A DNA stretch of 12,684 nucleotides from an uncultured Collinsella sp. (GTDB taxonomy: Bacteria > Actinomycetota > Coriobacteriia > Coriobacteriales > Coriobacteriaceae): contig URRN01000043.1 of NCBI GenBank assembly GCA_900550185.1, forward strand, positions 1 through 12,684, read 5' to 3'. The position numbers and the translations under genes were made by a program. The notes under the pieces were generated by a model. That model did no database searches. It worked only from the letters and a program-made list of their open reading frames with translations, and was not told the origin of the DNA. Shown here piece after piece: positions 6,436 through 12,684 of this stretch; the first letter of the stretch is position 1, and every line of letters begins with the position of its first letter.

Positions 6436-6494
6436 GTGGTGAAATAGGGACTGATTTTGCAGTTGAAACGTTTAAACAGTCCCTATTTCACCGC
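6436..6494. repeat. 59-base palindrome, 18-bp stem
   Basis: GGTGAAATAGGGACTG (6438-6453) and CAGTCCCTATTTCACC (6477-6492) are perfect inverted copies. The stem extends 2 bp further with one T/C mismatch that is G-U in one RNA strand. The loop is 23 bases. It differs in sequence from the palindromes at 176-287 and 6197-6325. It lies just past the fruA terminator, so it could be a backup terminator or an inserted repeat. Confidence 0.83.
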
Positions 6495-6512
6495 ACCTTA
6501 CAGAAGGGAATG

Positions 6513-6551
6513 AAAAAAAGGCGGGGGCCCCGAGTGGAGTCCTCGCCTTTG
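6513..6551 (-). terminator. Rho-independent terminator after fruA
   Basis: On the minus strand AAAGGCG (6544-6550) pairs with CGCCTTT (6517-6523), with further G-C pairing inside around a loop, followed by a run of seven T (6513-6519). It lies about 35 bases past the fruA stop and isolates fruA from ptsH. Confidence 0.88.
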
Positions 6552-6585
6552 TTACAGGGGGCGATGTTATTCGCGTACCGTGGAA

Positions 6586-8583
6586 TTAGACCAGGCGGGC
6601 GTTGATCGTCTTGGCGATCTCGGCGGCGTCGGTGGAACCCTTGACAGTGGCACGGAAGTCCTCGTCCATGAGCGCCTCGGCGACCTTGGACAGAATCTTG
6701 AGGTGCGTGGTGCCAGCCTGAGCACCGGGGATGAGCAGGGCGATAGCCACGTTGACGGGAGCGCCGTCCATGGTGTCCCAACCGGTCACGCCGGACTCGT
6801 CCTTGACGACGTTGACGGCAGCCTCGGTAATGGCGTCGGACTTGGCATGCGGGATGGCGAAGCCCTCCATCATGCCCGTGGTGCCCTCGGCCTCGCGAGC
6901 GAGGAAGGCGTTCATCACAGCATCGGCGTCGCTAGCGACACCGGCCTTGACGGCCTGGTTGGAGACAAAGCTCAGAGCCTCGTCGCGAGAAGCGAAGTCC
7001 TCGGCGACAAAGACATTCTCGACCTTCACGAAGTCGGCAGCATCGGCCTTAGGGGCCTCAACGGCAGCAGCCTTGGAAGCCTCAACCGGCTTGGCTACAG
7101 GAGCGGCCTTCTGATTCTTCTCGAAGTCGTACTTCTTGAAGGCCACGAACAGGATGCCACCGATCACAGCGCCGATGAGGATCGCGAGGACCCACAGCGG
7201 ACCGTTCTCGACAACGGGCAGGACCAGGAAGCCACCGTGAGGCGCCGGATCGTGAACGTTGAACATGATGGTCAGGATCGAGGCGATGGAGGAACCGAGC
7301 ATCATGATGGGCATGACGGGCCAGATGTTCTTGGTCATGAACGGAATGGCGCCCTCGGTGATGTGGGTGCAACCAAGAATGAGGTTAACGATACCGGCGT
7401 CATGATCCTCCTGGCTGAAGTACTTCTTGCCAACGACGACGGCGAAGGTGGTGATCAGCGGTGGAACGATGCAGGCGGCGGAGACGGCAGCCATGAAGTT
7501 GGTGCCGAAGTTGTAGGTATCGGTGCCAACGCCAGCAGCCAAGGCCTCGGTGAGCATAGCGGTACCGGTGACGTAAGCAGCCTTGTTGACCGGGCCGCCC
7601 ATGTCAACGGCGCACATGCAGCCGATGGCAAGGCCCAGGACAATGGCGCCAGAGGCGGACAGACCCTTGAGGAAGTCCATCATGGCGGTGTTGATGGCAG
7701 CCATGGGGCCGGAGATGCCGAGCATGACCAGGCCGACGATGGCGGTCGAGAACAGCGGGTACAGGAAGATAGCCTTGAGGCCGTCCAGATTCTTGGGCAG
7801 CTTGGAGAAGACCTTCTCGAGCAGCAGGATGACATAGCCAGCAAGGAAGCCGCCGACGATGCCGCCCAGGAAGCCGAAGCCCACGCCGGCGCCGCCGGCG
7901 TCGATCATGCCGGTCTCGGCGTTAACGGGCAGGCCCTGGATGGCGATCATACCGGCAACGAAGCCGGGGACGAGCGCCGGGCGCTTGCCGATGGACTCGG
8001 CGATATAGGCGGAAAGCACGGGAACCATGAGGTTCATGGCGATACCGCCGATGATCTTAAGCATAGCGGCAAAGCTGTTGTAGTCAGACGCCGTCGAATC
8101 GAAGGACGTGATGCCCCACAGGAACGAAACGGCGGTCAGGACACCACCGGCGACGACGAAGACCAGCATGTGGCTGACGCCGTTCATGAGGTGCTTGTAG
8201 ATGACGTGGCCGATGGACTCCTTCTCCTCGACCTCGTCCTCGACATCGGCATCAACCGCGTCGTCACCCTTGGCGACGAGTGCGCGGTCAATCAGCTTGC
8301 CGGCGGCCTCGACGGACAGGGCCTTGGAAACACCAACAGAAACCATGCGCTTGCCGGCGAAACGCTCCGCCTGGACATCCTTGTCAGCTGCGACGACGAC
8401 GGCCTTAGCGCCAGCGATCTCGCTCTTGGTGAGCTCGTTCTCGACACCGACCTGGCCATGGGTCTCGACCTTAATGGTCAGACCACGCTCGGCAGCAGCC
8501 TTCTCCAGCGCCTCCTTCGCCATGAAGGTATGCGCAATGCCGGTCGGGCAACCGGTCGCGGCGATGATGTCAAACTTAGCCAT
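6586..8583 (-). CDS. fruA: PTS fructose-specific permease, fused EIIB-EIIC-EIIA
   Basis: This 665-residue inner-membrane transporter imports fructose and phosphorylates it to fructose 1-phosphate. Domains from the N-terminus are EIIB (about 1-100) with ATGCPTGIAHTFMA and phosphocysteine Cys12, then an acidic linker (about 105-122). The multi-helix EIIC channel (about 126-480) carries the family signatures CAVDMGGPVNKAA (324-336) and GCTHITEGAIPF (404-415). An Ala/Pro/Lys-rich linker (about 486-517) leads to EIIA with EGFAIPHAKSD (His579, phosphorylated by HPr). The frame extends upstream to 8655, but the ATG at 8583 matches the EIIB start and has an AGGAGGG site four bases away. It is a single-gene transcript with its own terminator, divergent from an RpiR-family regulator. 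Mannitol or 2-O-mannosylglycerate substrates are less likely, given two fruK-type kinases nearby. Confidence 0.94.
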   Translation of the reverse strand: MAKFDIIAATGCPTGIAHTFMAKEALEKAAAERGLTIKVETHGQVGVENELTKSEIAGAKAVVVAADKDVQAERFAGKRMVSVGVSKALSVEAAGKLIDRALVAKGDDAVDADVEDEVEEKESIGHVIYKHLMNGVSHMLVFVVAGGVLTAVSFLWGITSFDSTASDYNSFAAMLKIIGGIAMNLMVPVLSAYIAESIGKRPALVPGFVAGMIAIQGLPVNAETGMIDAGGAGVGFGFLGGIVGGFLAGYVILLLEKVFSKLPKNLDGLKAIFLYPLFSTAIVGLVMLGISGPMAAINTAMMDFLKGLSASGAIVLGLAIGCMCAVDMGGPVNKAAYVTGTAMLTEALAAGVGTDTYNFGTNFMAAVSAACIVPPLITTFAVVVGKKYFSQEDHDAGIVNLILGCTHITEGAIPFMTKNIWPVMPIMMLGSSIASILTIMFNVHDPAPHGGFLVLPVVENGPLWVLAILIGAVIGGILFVAFKKYDFEKNQKAAPVAKPVEASKAAAVEAPKADAADFVKVENVFVAEDFASRDEALSFVSNQAVKAGVASDADAVMNAFLAREAEGTTGMMEGFAIPHAKSDAITEAAVNVVKDESGVTGWDTMDGAPVNVAIALLIPGAQAGTTHLKILSKVAEALMDEDFRATVKGSTDAAEIAKTINARLV

Positions 8584-8740
8584 GTGTCCCTCCTTCTTGA
8601 GATCTGCGCCCGCGGGCGCTCCCCTACACGCGCCTCGTAGCGCGCTTTTCCACAACTGAAAGATACCAACCTACCGTCTGCGTGAGAAGAGACAAGGCGC
8701 AATTCTCCGGTGAAAGGTTCTTTCATAACCGTAAACGGTA
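8584..8740 (-). other. Leader of fruA with GC-rich hairpins
   Basis: If transcription starts near 8740, fruA has a leader of about 155 bases. It contains GCGCCCGCGGGCGC, a perfect 14-base palindrome at 8606-8619, and a 5-bp hairpin CGCGC/GCGCG at 8629-8644. Neither is followed by a T tract. ACCTACCGT (8669-8677) is an inverted copy of ACGGTAGGT (8735-8743). No known riboswitch was recognised. Confidence 0.4.
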
Positions 8741-8748
8741 GGTGAAAG
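8709..8748. promoter_or_regulatory. Palindromic operator cluster, candidate RpiR binding site
   Basis: A perfect dyad TGAAAGGTTCTTTCA lies at 8711-8725. GGTGAAAG occurs at 8709-8716 and again at 8741-8748, 32 bases apart or about three helical turns. A second dyad, ACCGTAAACGGT, lies between them (8728-8739). The 8741-8748 copy overlaps the fruA -10 box and the other lies downstream of the start, a layout suited to repression. Assignment to the adjacent RpiR protein is inferred from position. Confidence 0.5.
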
Positions 8749-8774
8749 TTTATCATCATTGCTTGAATCGGCAA
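8747..8774 (-). promoter_or_regulatory. Promoter of fruA
   Basis: On the minus strand TTGCCG (8769-8774) and TAAACT (8747-8752) are 16 bases apart. The latter is preceded by TG one base upstream, giving an extended -10 (TGATAAACT). Each hexamer matches consensus at four of six positions. The -10 box is followed by TTTCACC, as at the fruK paralog 2 promoter. Confidence 0.5.
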
Positions 8775-8801
8775 GGTGTATCTTGTAATTGAAAATGCCC
8801 G

Positions 8802-8807
8802 TATACT
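8802..8807 (+). promoter_or_regulatory. Candidate -10 box of the rpiR-family gene
   Basis: TATACT at 8802-8807 is a good -10 box on the plus strand about 50 bases before the start codon. The nearest TTG-containing hexamer (TTGTAA, 8783-8788) is only 13 bases away, so the -35 is uncertain. It lies close enough to the divergent fruA promoter for the two to be regulated together. Confidence 0.4.
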
Positions 8808-8855
8808 ATGGCATTGCGAATCAAATTAGATTTTCATGCCAACCAGGAGCCATCC

Positions 8856-9713
8856 ATGACCGATAGTAGCAAGAGCGCACTTTCCCTCATAAGCACCCAT
8901 CAGGGATACAGCGAGTCCGAGCAGCGCATTGTCGACTATATATTGGAGCACCAGTCCGAGGCGCCGCGCCTCACGGCCGCTCAGCTCTCACACGCCGCCG
9001 CCACGTCCGAGGCGACCGTTTCGCGCTTCTGCCGCAAGCTTGGCTTTGGCAGCTTCCGCAGCTTTCAGTTTTCGTTGGCGAGGGATTTGGAAAGCCAGCG
9101 CAACGAGGGCCTGACTGACGAGGTCTCGCTCGACAATATGGAGCAGAGCCTCAAAAACATCCTGGCTGCCAAGGTGAGCGAGCTTAATGCGACCATCGAC
9201 GGAATCGACCACGATACGCTGGCGGCTGTTGTGCACGCCCTTAAGCATGCAGGGGTTATTGAGTTTGCAGCTGTGGGCAATACGAACGCGGTCGCGCTCG
9301 ATGCGACGTTTAAGTTTTCGCAGCTGGGCCTGCGCTGCATGGCGAGCACCATTAGCGAGACATCAATCGGCTTTGCGCTCACGTTACGCCCGGGTGACGT
9401 CATCGTGCTAATCTCAAACTCCGGCAAATCGCGCCGACTGAATCGCATGGCAAAAGCGGCTCGCAACTGCGGCGCAACCGTAGTCGTCATCAGCAGCGAC
9501 AGCAAATCCCCGCTCGCGCGTCTGGCAGACTACACTTTTAATACCGTCAACCACGAAGCGCTGCTGACGACAGGCGACTTTGCGTTCTCTAAGATCAGCG
9601 CCACGATGATCATCGAAGTCATCTACAACTTCCTGCTGCCCGAGATTGAAGACGCTCGCGAACATATCAGCTACTACGAGGAGCTCATCCAGCCGGACAA
9701 GGTCGTTGAGTAA
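8856..9713 (+). CDS. RpiR/MurR-family transcriptional regulator (HTH_6 + SIS)
   Basis: This 285-residue DNA-binding regulator senses a phosphosugar. The N-terminal HTH_6 domain (about 5-78) has the helix-turn-helix LTAAQLSHAAATSEATVSRF (39-58) followed by CRKLGFGSFRSF. The C-terminal SIS domain (about 126-255) has FAAVGNTNAVALD (137-149) and VLISNSGKSRRL (184-195), the phosphosugar-binding loop pattern. The frame is open back to 8808, but that ATG directly abuts the -10 box, while the ATG at 8856 has AGGAG six bases upstream. It is divergent from fruA, with palindromes between, so it most likely controls fruA and perhaps fruK paralog 2. The ligand is probably fructose 1-phosphate or another hexose phosphate (inferred). 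RpiR proteins can repress or activate; the direction cannot be read here. Confidence 0.93.
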   Translation: MTDSSKSALSLISTHQGYSESEQRIVDYILEHQSEAPRLTAAQLSHAAATSEATVSRFCRKLGFGSFRSFQFSLARDLESQRNEGLTDEVSLDNMEQSLKNILAAKVSELNATIDGIDHDTLAAVVHALKHAGVIEFAAVGNTNAVALDATFKFSQLGLRCMASTISETSIGFALTLRPGDVIVLISNSGKSRRLNRMAKAARNCGATVVVISSDSKSPLARLADYTFNTVNHEALLTTGDFAFSKISATMIIEVIYNFLLPEIEDAREHISYYEELIQPDKVVE

Positions 9714-9721
9714 AACGCGTA

Positions 9722-9754
9722 GTGGGACAAAAATTTCAGTCTATTTTGTCCCAC
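9722..9754. terminator. Hairpin between convergent rpiR-family gene and recN
   Basis: GTGGGACAAAA (9722-9732) and TTTTGTCCCAC (9744-9754) form a perfect 11-bp stem with an 11-base loop. It sits 8 bases past the regulator's stop and 18 bases before the recN stop. It may terminate both genes, although the T run is inside the stem rather than after it. The left half-motif recurs at 2882-2892 beside another terminator. Confidence 0.6.
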
Positions 9755-9772
9755 CAACACCGCAGATACGAT

Positions 9773-11401
9773 CTAACCTCGAGCTTCTTCGAGCATCTGC
9801 TTTGCGTGGGCCAAGCTTGCCTCGGATTGATCGCCGCTCAACATGCGGGCAATCTCGGCGATACGCGCTTCACCGGTTACCTCGTCCAAATGCGTCTGGG
9901 GAACATCGCCCGGTTCCTTGCTGACAACATAATGCTTGTCAGCCATGACGGCGACCTGCGCCAAGTGGGTTACGACAATCACCTGATGCGTAGCGGCGAG
10001 ATCTGCCAGCACGCTCGCGAGGGCACGTGCGGTAGAGCCGCCGACACCTGCATCGACCTCATCGAACACGAGCGTATCGACACCGTCCGCGTTACCGAGG
10101 ACAACCTTGCTTGCCAGCATGACGCGGCTGAGCTCGCCGCCCGACGCAATTCGACGCAGGGGGCGCGGCGTCAAACCGGCACCGCTGCGGTATAGCAGCT
10201 CGTAGCTCGAAGGACCAACGGGCGTCCACTCAGCACGCGGAAGATCGCGCGACTCCCAGACGAGCTCGGCGCCACCCATCTCCAGGCGCGCCATCTGACG
10301 GCCGACCTCGTGGCAAAAGCGCGGGGCTGCGGTATTCCGCGCGCGCTTAAGTGCCTTGGCGGCGGCAAACAACTCGCGCTCGGCGCTCCCGAGTGCCTCA
10401 CGCGCCTTTTTGATCTGTTCATCGCCATCATCGACCAGAGACAGCAACTCTTGCGAGCGTTCGCGCATGGCGAAAACATCGTCCATGGTGGGACCCCACT
10501 GACGCAACAGGCCCTTGAGGTCGGAATACCGCTCACGCATGCGAGCGAGCACGCGCGGGTCGAAGGCGACGCCATCACGATAGGCACGAAGCTCGTTCGC
10601 GCAATCCTCAAGGGAGATACAGGCATCCGAAAGCGCATCGGCAATATCGCCCAGTTTGCGATCGACGGTAGCCATTCGGGAAAGCTCTGCCACGGCGCTG
10701 TTCACGGCATCGAGCGCTCCACCTTCGGCAGCAAGCGATGCATGGGCATCATTAGCCGTGGCAACCAGTACCTCGGCATGTTCGGAGCGCGGCAGCAGTT
10801 GTTCGAGTTCCTCATACTCACCCGGCCTGGGGTCGACCTCGGCAATGCGCTCCAGGGCGAAGCGCGCCTCCTCGACACGACTCCCCTGCGCACGCGAGGC
10901 CTCCTCGACGCGACGGACCTCCTTGGCAGCCGCGCGCGAGGCTTTAAAGCAAGCACGGTAGTGCTCGAGTGCCTCGAGTGCCGGGCGCCCTGCCCAGGCA
11001 TCGACCATCGCAACGTGATGCGCCGGATCGAGCAAGCGCTGGTGCTCATGCTGACCGCACAGATCCATCATCACGCCGACGCGCTCCGAGAGCTCGCGCA
11101 CGCTGGCGATGCAGCCGTCAATCTTCACGCGGCTGCGGCCCTCGGCAGAAAGGCTGCGCTGTACCGTGAAGCCCTCCGTGTCGTGCGGGCCGTCAAACAG
11201 GCGTGCCTCGACGCTCGCCAGCGCCTCGCCCTCGCGCACCGTAGACGAATCCGCACGCTCGCCCAAAATAAGCTTAAGGGCGGAAAGCAGCGCGGTCTTG
11301 CCGGCGCCGGTCTCGCCGGTCAGGACAGTCAAGCCGGCACTCGGCACCAGCGTCGCCTCACGAATGAGTGCAATGTTAGAAACCTGCAGCTCATCGATCA
11401 T
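9773..11401 (-). CDS. recN: DNA repair protein RecN
   Basis: This 542-residue SMC-like ATPase acts in repair of DNA double-strand breaks by bringing DNA ends together. The N-terminal head has Walker A GETGAGKT (29-36) and the RecN-typical DLCGQHEHQRLLDP (113-126). A long charged coiled-coil region spans about 140-350. The C-terminal head has the ABC signature RIASGGELSR (417-426), Walker B TLVFDEVDAG (443-452) and the H-loop VVTHLAQ (476-482). An upstream ATG (11413) has no ribosome site. The ATG at 11401 has GGAG at good distance and matches the MI-EL start of the family. It overlaps the nadK end by 11 bases, so translation is probably coupled. Its stop faces the rpiR-family gene across a hairpin. 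Confidence 0.96.
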   Translation of the reverse strand: MIDELQVSNIALIREATLVPSAGLTVLTGETGAGKTALLSALKLILGERADSSTVREGEALASVEARLFDGPHDTEGFTVQRSLSAEGRSRVKIDGCIASVRELSERVGVMMDLCGQHEHQRLLDPAHHVAMVDAWAGRPALEALEHYRACFKASRAAAKEVRRVEEASRAQGSRVEEARFALERIAEVDPRPGEYEELEQLLPRSEHAEVLVATANDAHASLAAEGGALDAVNSAVAELSRMATVDRKLGDIADALSDACISLEDCANELRAYRDGVAFDPRVLARMRERYSDLKGLLRQWGPTMDDVFAMRERSQELLSLVDDGDEQIKKAREALGSAERELFAAAKALKRARNTAAPRFCHEVGRQMARLEMGGAELVWESRDLPRAEWTPVGPSSYELLYRSGAGLTPRPLRRIASGGELSRVMLASKVVLGNADGVDTLVFDEVDAGVGGSTARALASVLADLAATHQVIVVTHLAQVAVMADKHYVVSKEPGDVPQTHLDEVTGEARIAEIARMLSGDQSEASLAHAKQMLEEARG

Positions 11402-12251
11402 GACGCACTCCATAGAACACGCGGCTCACCGAGTTATAGAAGCTCTCGGGGCCGTAATCGAGAAGCAGCACATCTCCGGGCCCGCGGCGCACAGCCACGC
11501 TCTCAACGGTGCCATCGCAGGTAATAAACTGTCCATCGATAGCGATCGCCGGAACGCTCGGACGGTCATCAGACATAAAGATCTCGACGACATCACTCGG
11601 CGAAGTCAGGAAGGCACGGGCCTGAATGGTGTGCGGCGCAATGGGTACGCAGACCATGCCCGTATAGTCGGGGCTCACGATGGGGCCACCCGCACTGAGC
11701 GCATACCCCGTAGAACCAGTCGCCGTGGACACGACCACGCCGTCGCCACGCAGTCGGTCGATATGGTGGCCCGACACCGTGATGTCGAACTCGACCATAT
11801 CGGACAGCGGACCGCGGGTAAGCGCCATGTCGTTGAGGGCGAAGGTGCGCACGACATCCTTCGTGCCGTCTTCGCGCACGGACACGATATCCGCGGCGAT
11901 GGTGGCGCGACGGCTCACGTGCAGCTCGCCGGAAAGGGCGTCGCTCACGACCTGCAGAATGTCGCGCTCCTCGGGGCTCGCAGCAGTTAAAAAGCCCAGA
12001 TGGCCGTAGGAAAGACCGAGGATGGGAATCTCGCGATGGTTGAGGATGCGGGCAGCGCGCAGCAACGTACCGTCACCGCCGAGCGTAATGACCAGATCGG
12101 AGCCGTCAATATCAGGCGTGCTTTGAATCTTCGATCGCTGGTCGGCAGCCCATACGACCTCATAGCCCTGGCGCGTCAGCCAAAGCTCGAGCATCAGGCC
12201 GCTCTCGACCGCCTCTTGCTTGTAGTAATTGGGAACCAGAAAGACCTTCAT
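11391..12251 (-). CDS. nadK: NAD kinase
   Basis: This 286-residue cytoplasmic enzyme phosphorylates NAD to NADP using ATP or polyphosphate. It shows TLGGDGTLLRAA (56-67, the GGDGT catalytic motif), LGFLT (85-89), the LND motif (139-141) for NAD binding, and GDGVVVSTATGSTGYALSAG (169-188), which forms the conserved ligand loop. Length is normal. The ATG at 12251 overlaps the tlyA stop as ATGA, and the ribosome site before it is weak, so translation is likely coupled to tlyA. The order tlyA-nadK-recN is a known arrangement in Gram-positive bacteria. Confidence 0.96.
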   Translation of the reverse strand: MKVFLVPNYYKQEAVESGLMLELWLTRQGYEVVWAADQRSKIQSTPDIDGSDLVITLGGDGTLLRAARILNHREIPILGLSYGHLGFLTAASPEERDILQVVSDALSGELHVSRRATIAADIVSVREDGTKDVVRTFALNDMALTRGPLSDMVEFDITVSGHHIDRLRGDGVVVSTATGSTGYALSAGGPIVSPDYTGMVCVPIAPHTIQARAFLTSPSDVVEIFMSDDRPSVPAIAIDGQFITCDGTVESVAVRRGPGDVLLLDYGPESFYNSVSRVFYGVRHDR

Positions 12252-12684
12252 AGCGTTGCAGCTTTCTCGCTCAAAACCGATACCTGGGATTGCAGCTCAT
12301 CGTCGGTACGTTCACTGGGGGCAAATCTCGTGCCGTACAGGAAAAACTCAACGTTTCCCTTGGCACCATGAATGGGCGACACGCACACATCGACCGGGAA
12401 CAGCCCCTTGGAGGCAAAGAGTTCAACTGCCGCAACGAGTGTATCGCGGTGCACGGCGGGATCGGTCACAATGCCGCCCTCGCCCACCAGCGCCGCCGGA
12501 GCCTCAAACTGCGGCTTTACGAGCGTGCAGAATGCACCCGTAGGAGCCAGGCACGCCAGCACGGCGTCGATGATATTCGCGATACTCGTAAACGACACAT
12601 CGCACACGGCCAGATCGATAGCACCGCCGTAGCCGAGCTCGGGTAACTGCGTCACATTCGTGCGCTCGTGGAGCGTCACACGAT
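12248..12684 (-). CDS. tlyA: TlyA-family rRNA 2'-O-methyltransferase, C-terminal part (5' end outside window)
   Basis: About 145 codons of the C-terminal methyltransferase domain are visible; the reading frame is open to the right edge, so the start, the N-terminal S4 RNA-binding domain and the SAM-binding glycine motif lie outside. Typical TlyA features are HERTN near the edge, AVCDVSFTSI, LVKPQFEAP (the lysine of the KPQFE motif), GGIVTDPAVHRDTL and SPIHGAKGNVEF. The family methylates 16S and/or 23S rRNA with S-adenosylmethionine, and some members were first called hemolysins. The stop codon overlaps the nadK start by 4 bases. A GTG at 12679 is in frame but would remove most of the domain, so it is not the true start. 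Confidence 0.92.
   Translation of the reverse strand, partial: RVTLHERTNVTQLPELGYGGAIDLAVCDVSFTSIANIIDAVLACLAPTGAFCTLVKPQFEAPAALVGEGGIVTDPAVHRDTLVAAVELFASKGLFPVDVCVSPIHGAKGNVEFFLYGTRFAPSERTDDELQSQVSVLSEKAATL

Noticed and set aside
6060..6605. 181-codon plus-strand frame across the ptsH-fruA gap
   Set aside because: It runs through two long palindromes and a terminator, starts at the ptsH ribosome site on the wrong strand, and resembles no protein.
6580..8640. 686-codon open frame on the plus strand opposite fruA
   Set aside because: It is the antisense shadow of an obvious fructose permease; its translation is Gly/Asp/His-rich with no family features, a usual effect of high-G+C codon bias.
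10310..11524. 404-codon plus-strand frame opposite recN
   Set aside because: Antisense of recN, whose Walker and ABC motifs are intact.

Overview
The window is G+C-rich, densely coded DNA from a fermentative bacterium with a complete fructose phosphotransferase system (PTS). The tlyA-nadK-recN order, the PTS gene set, and the many large hairpins between genes suggest a high-G+C Gram-positive of the Coriobacteriia, probably Collinsella-like. That assignment is inferred from protein character and gene order, not from a database match.

Layout. The left edge cuts through a tRNA-Glu(CTC) gene on the minus strand, with its promoter visible upstream. Next is a large nested palindrome that overlaps the stop codon of cca (CCA-adding tRNA nucleotidyltransferase, minus). 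To the right on the minus strand come two tandem PfkB-family 1-phosphofructokinase paralogs, each followed by its own strong rho-independent terminator, then ptsI (enzyme I) and ptsH (HPr). In transcription order this is ptsH, ptsI, fruK paralog 1, terminator, fruK paralog 2, terminator, cca. A 528-base intergenic stretch (6058-6585) holds the ptsH promoter region, two unrelated long palindromes and the terminator of the next gene. That gene is fruA (6586-8583, minus), a fused fructose-specific EIIB-EIIC-EIIA permease. It is divergent from an RpiR-family SIS-domain regulator (8856-9713, plus), and the region between them holds overlapping promoters and palindromic operator candidates. The right third is the recombination/NAD cluster tlyA-nadK-recN on the minus strand, with overlapping reading frames; tlyA runs off the right edge. 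recN and rpiR converge on a small hairpin.

How the genes work together. Enzyme I takes phosphate from phosphoenolpyruvate and passes it to HPr (His15). HPr passes it to the EIIA and then EIIB domains of FruA, which imports fructose as fructose 1-phosphate. The FruK paralogs convert that to fructose 1,6-bisphosphate for glycolysis. The RpiR protein is the obvious candidate regulator. The hexamer TGAAAG sits at the same place relative to the -10 box in the promoters of fruA and of fruK paralog 2, which suggests a small two-promoter regulon.

Nothing resembling a wholly new gene system was found. The best leads are the shared promoter motif, the diverged second kinase, and four different families of palindromic intergenic repeats, one of which supplies the cca stop codon.
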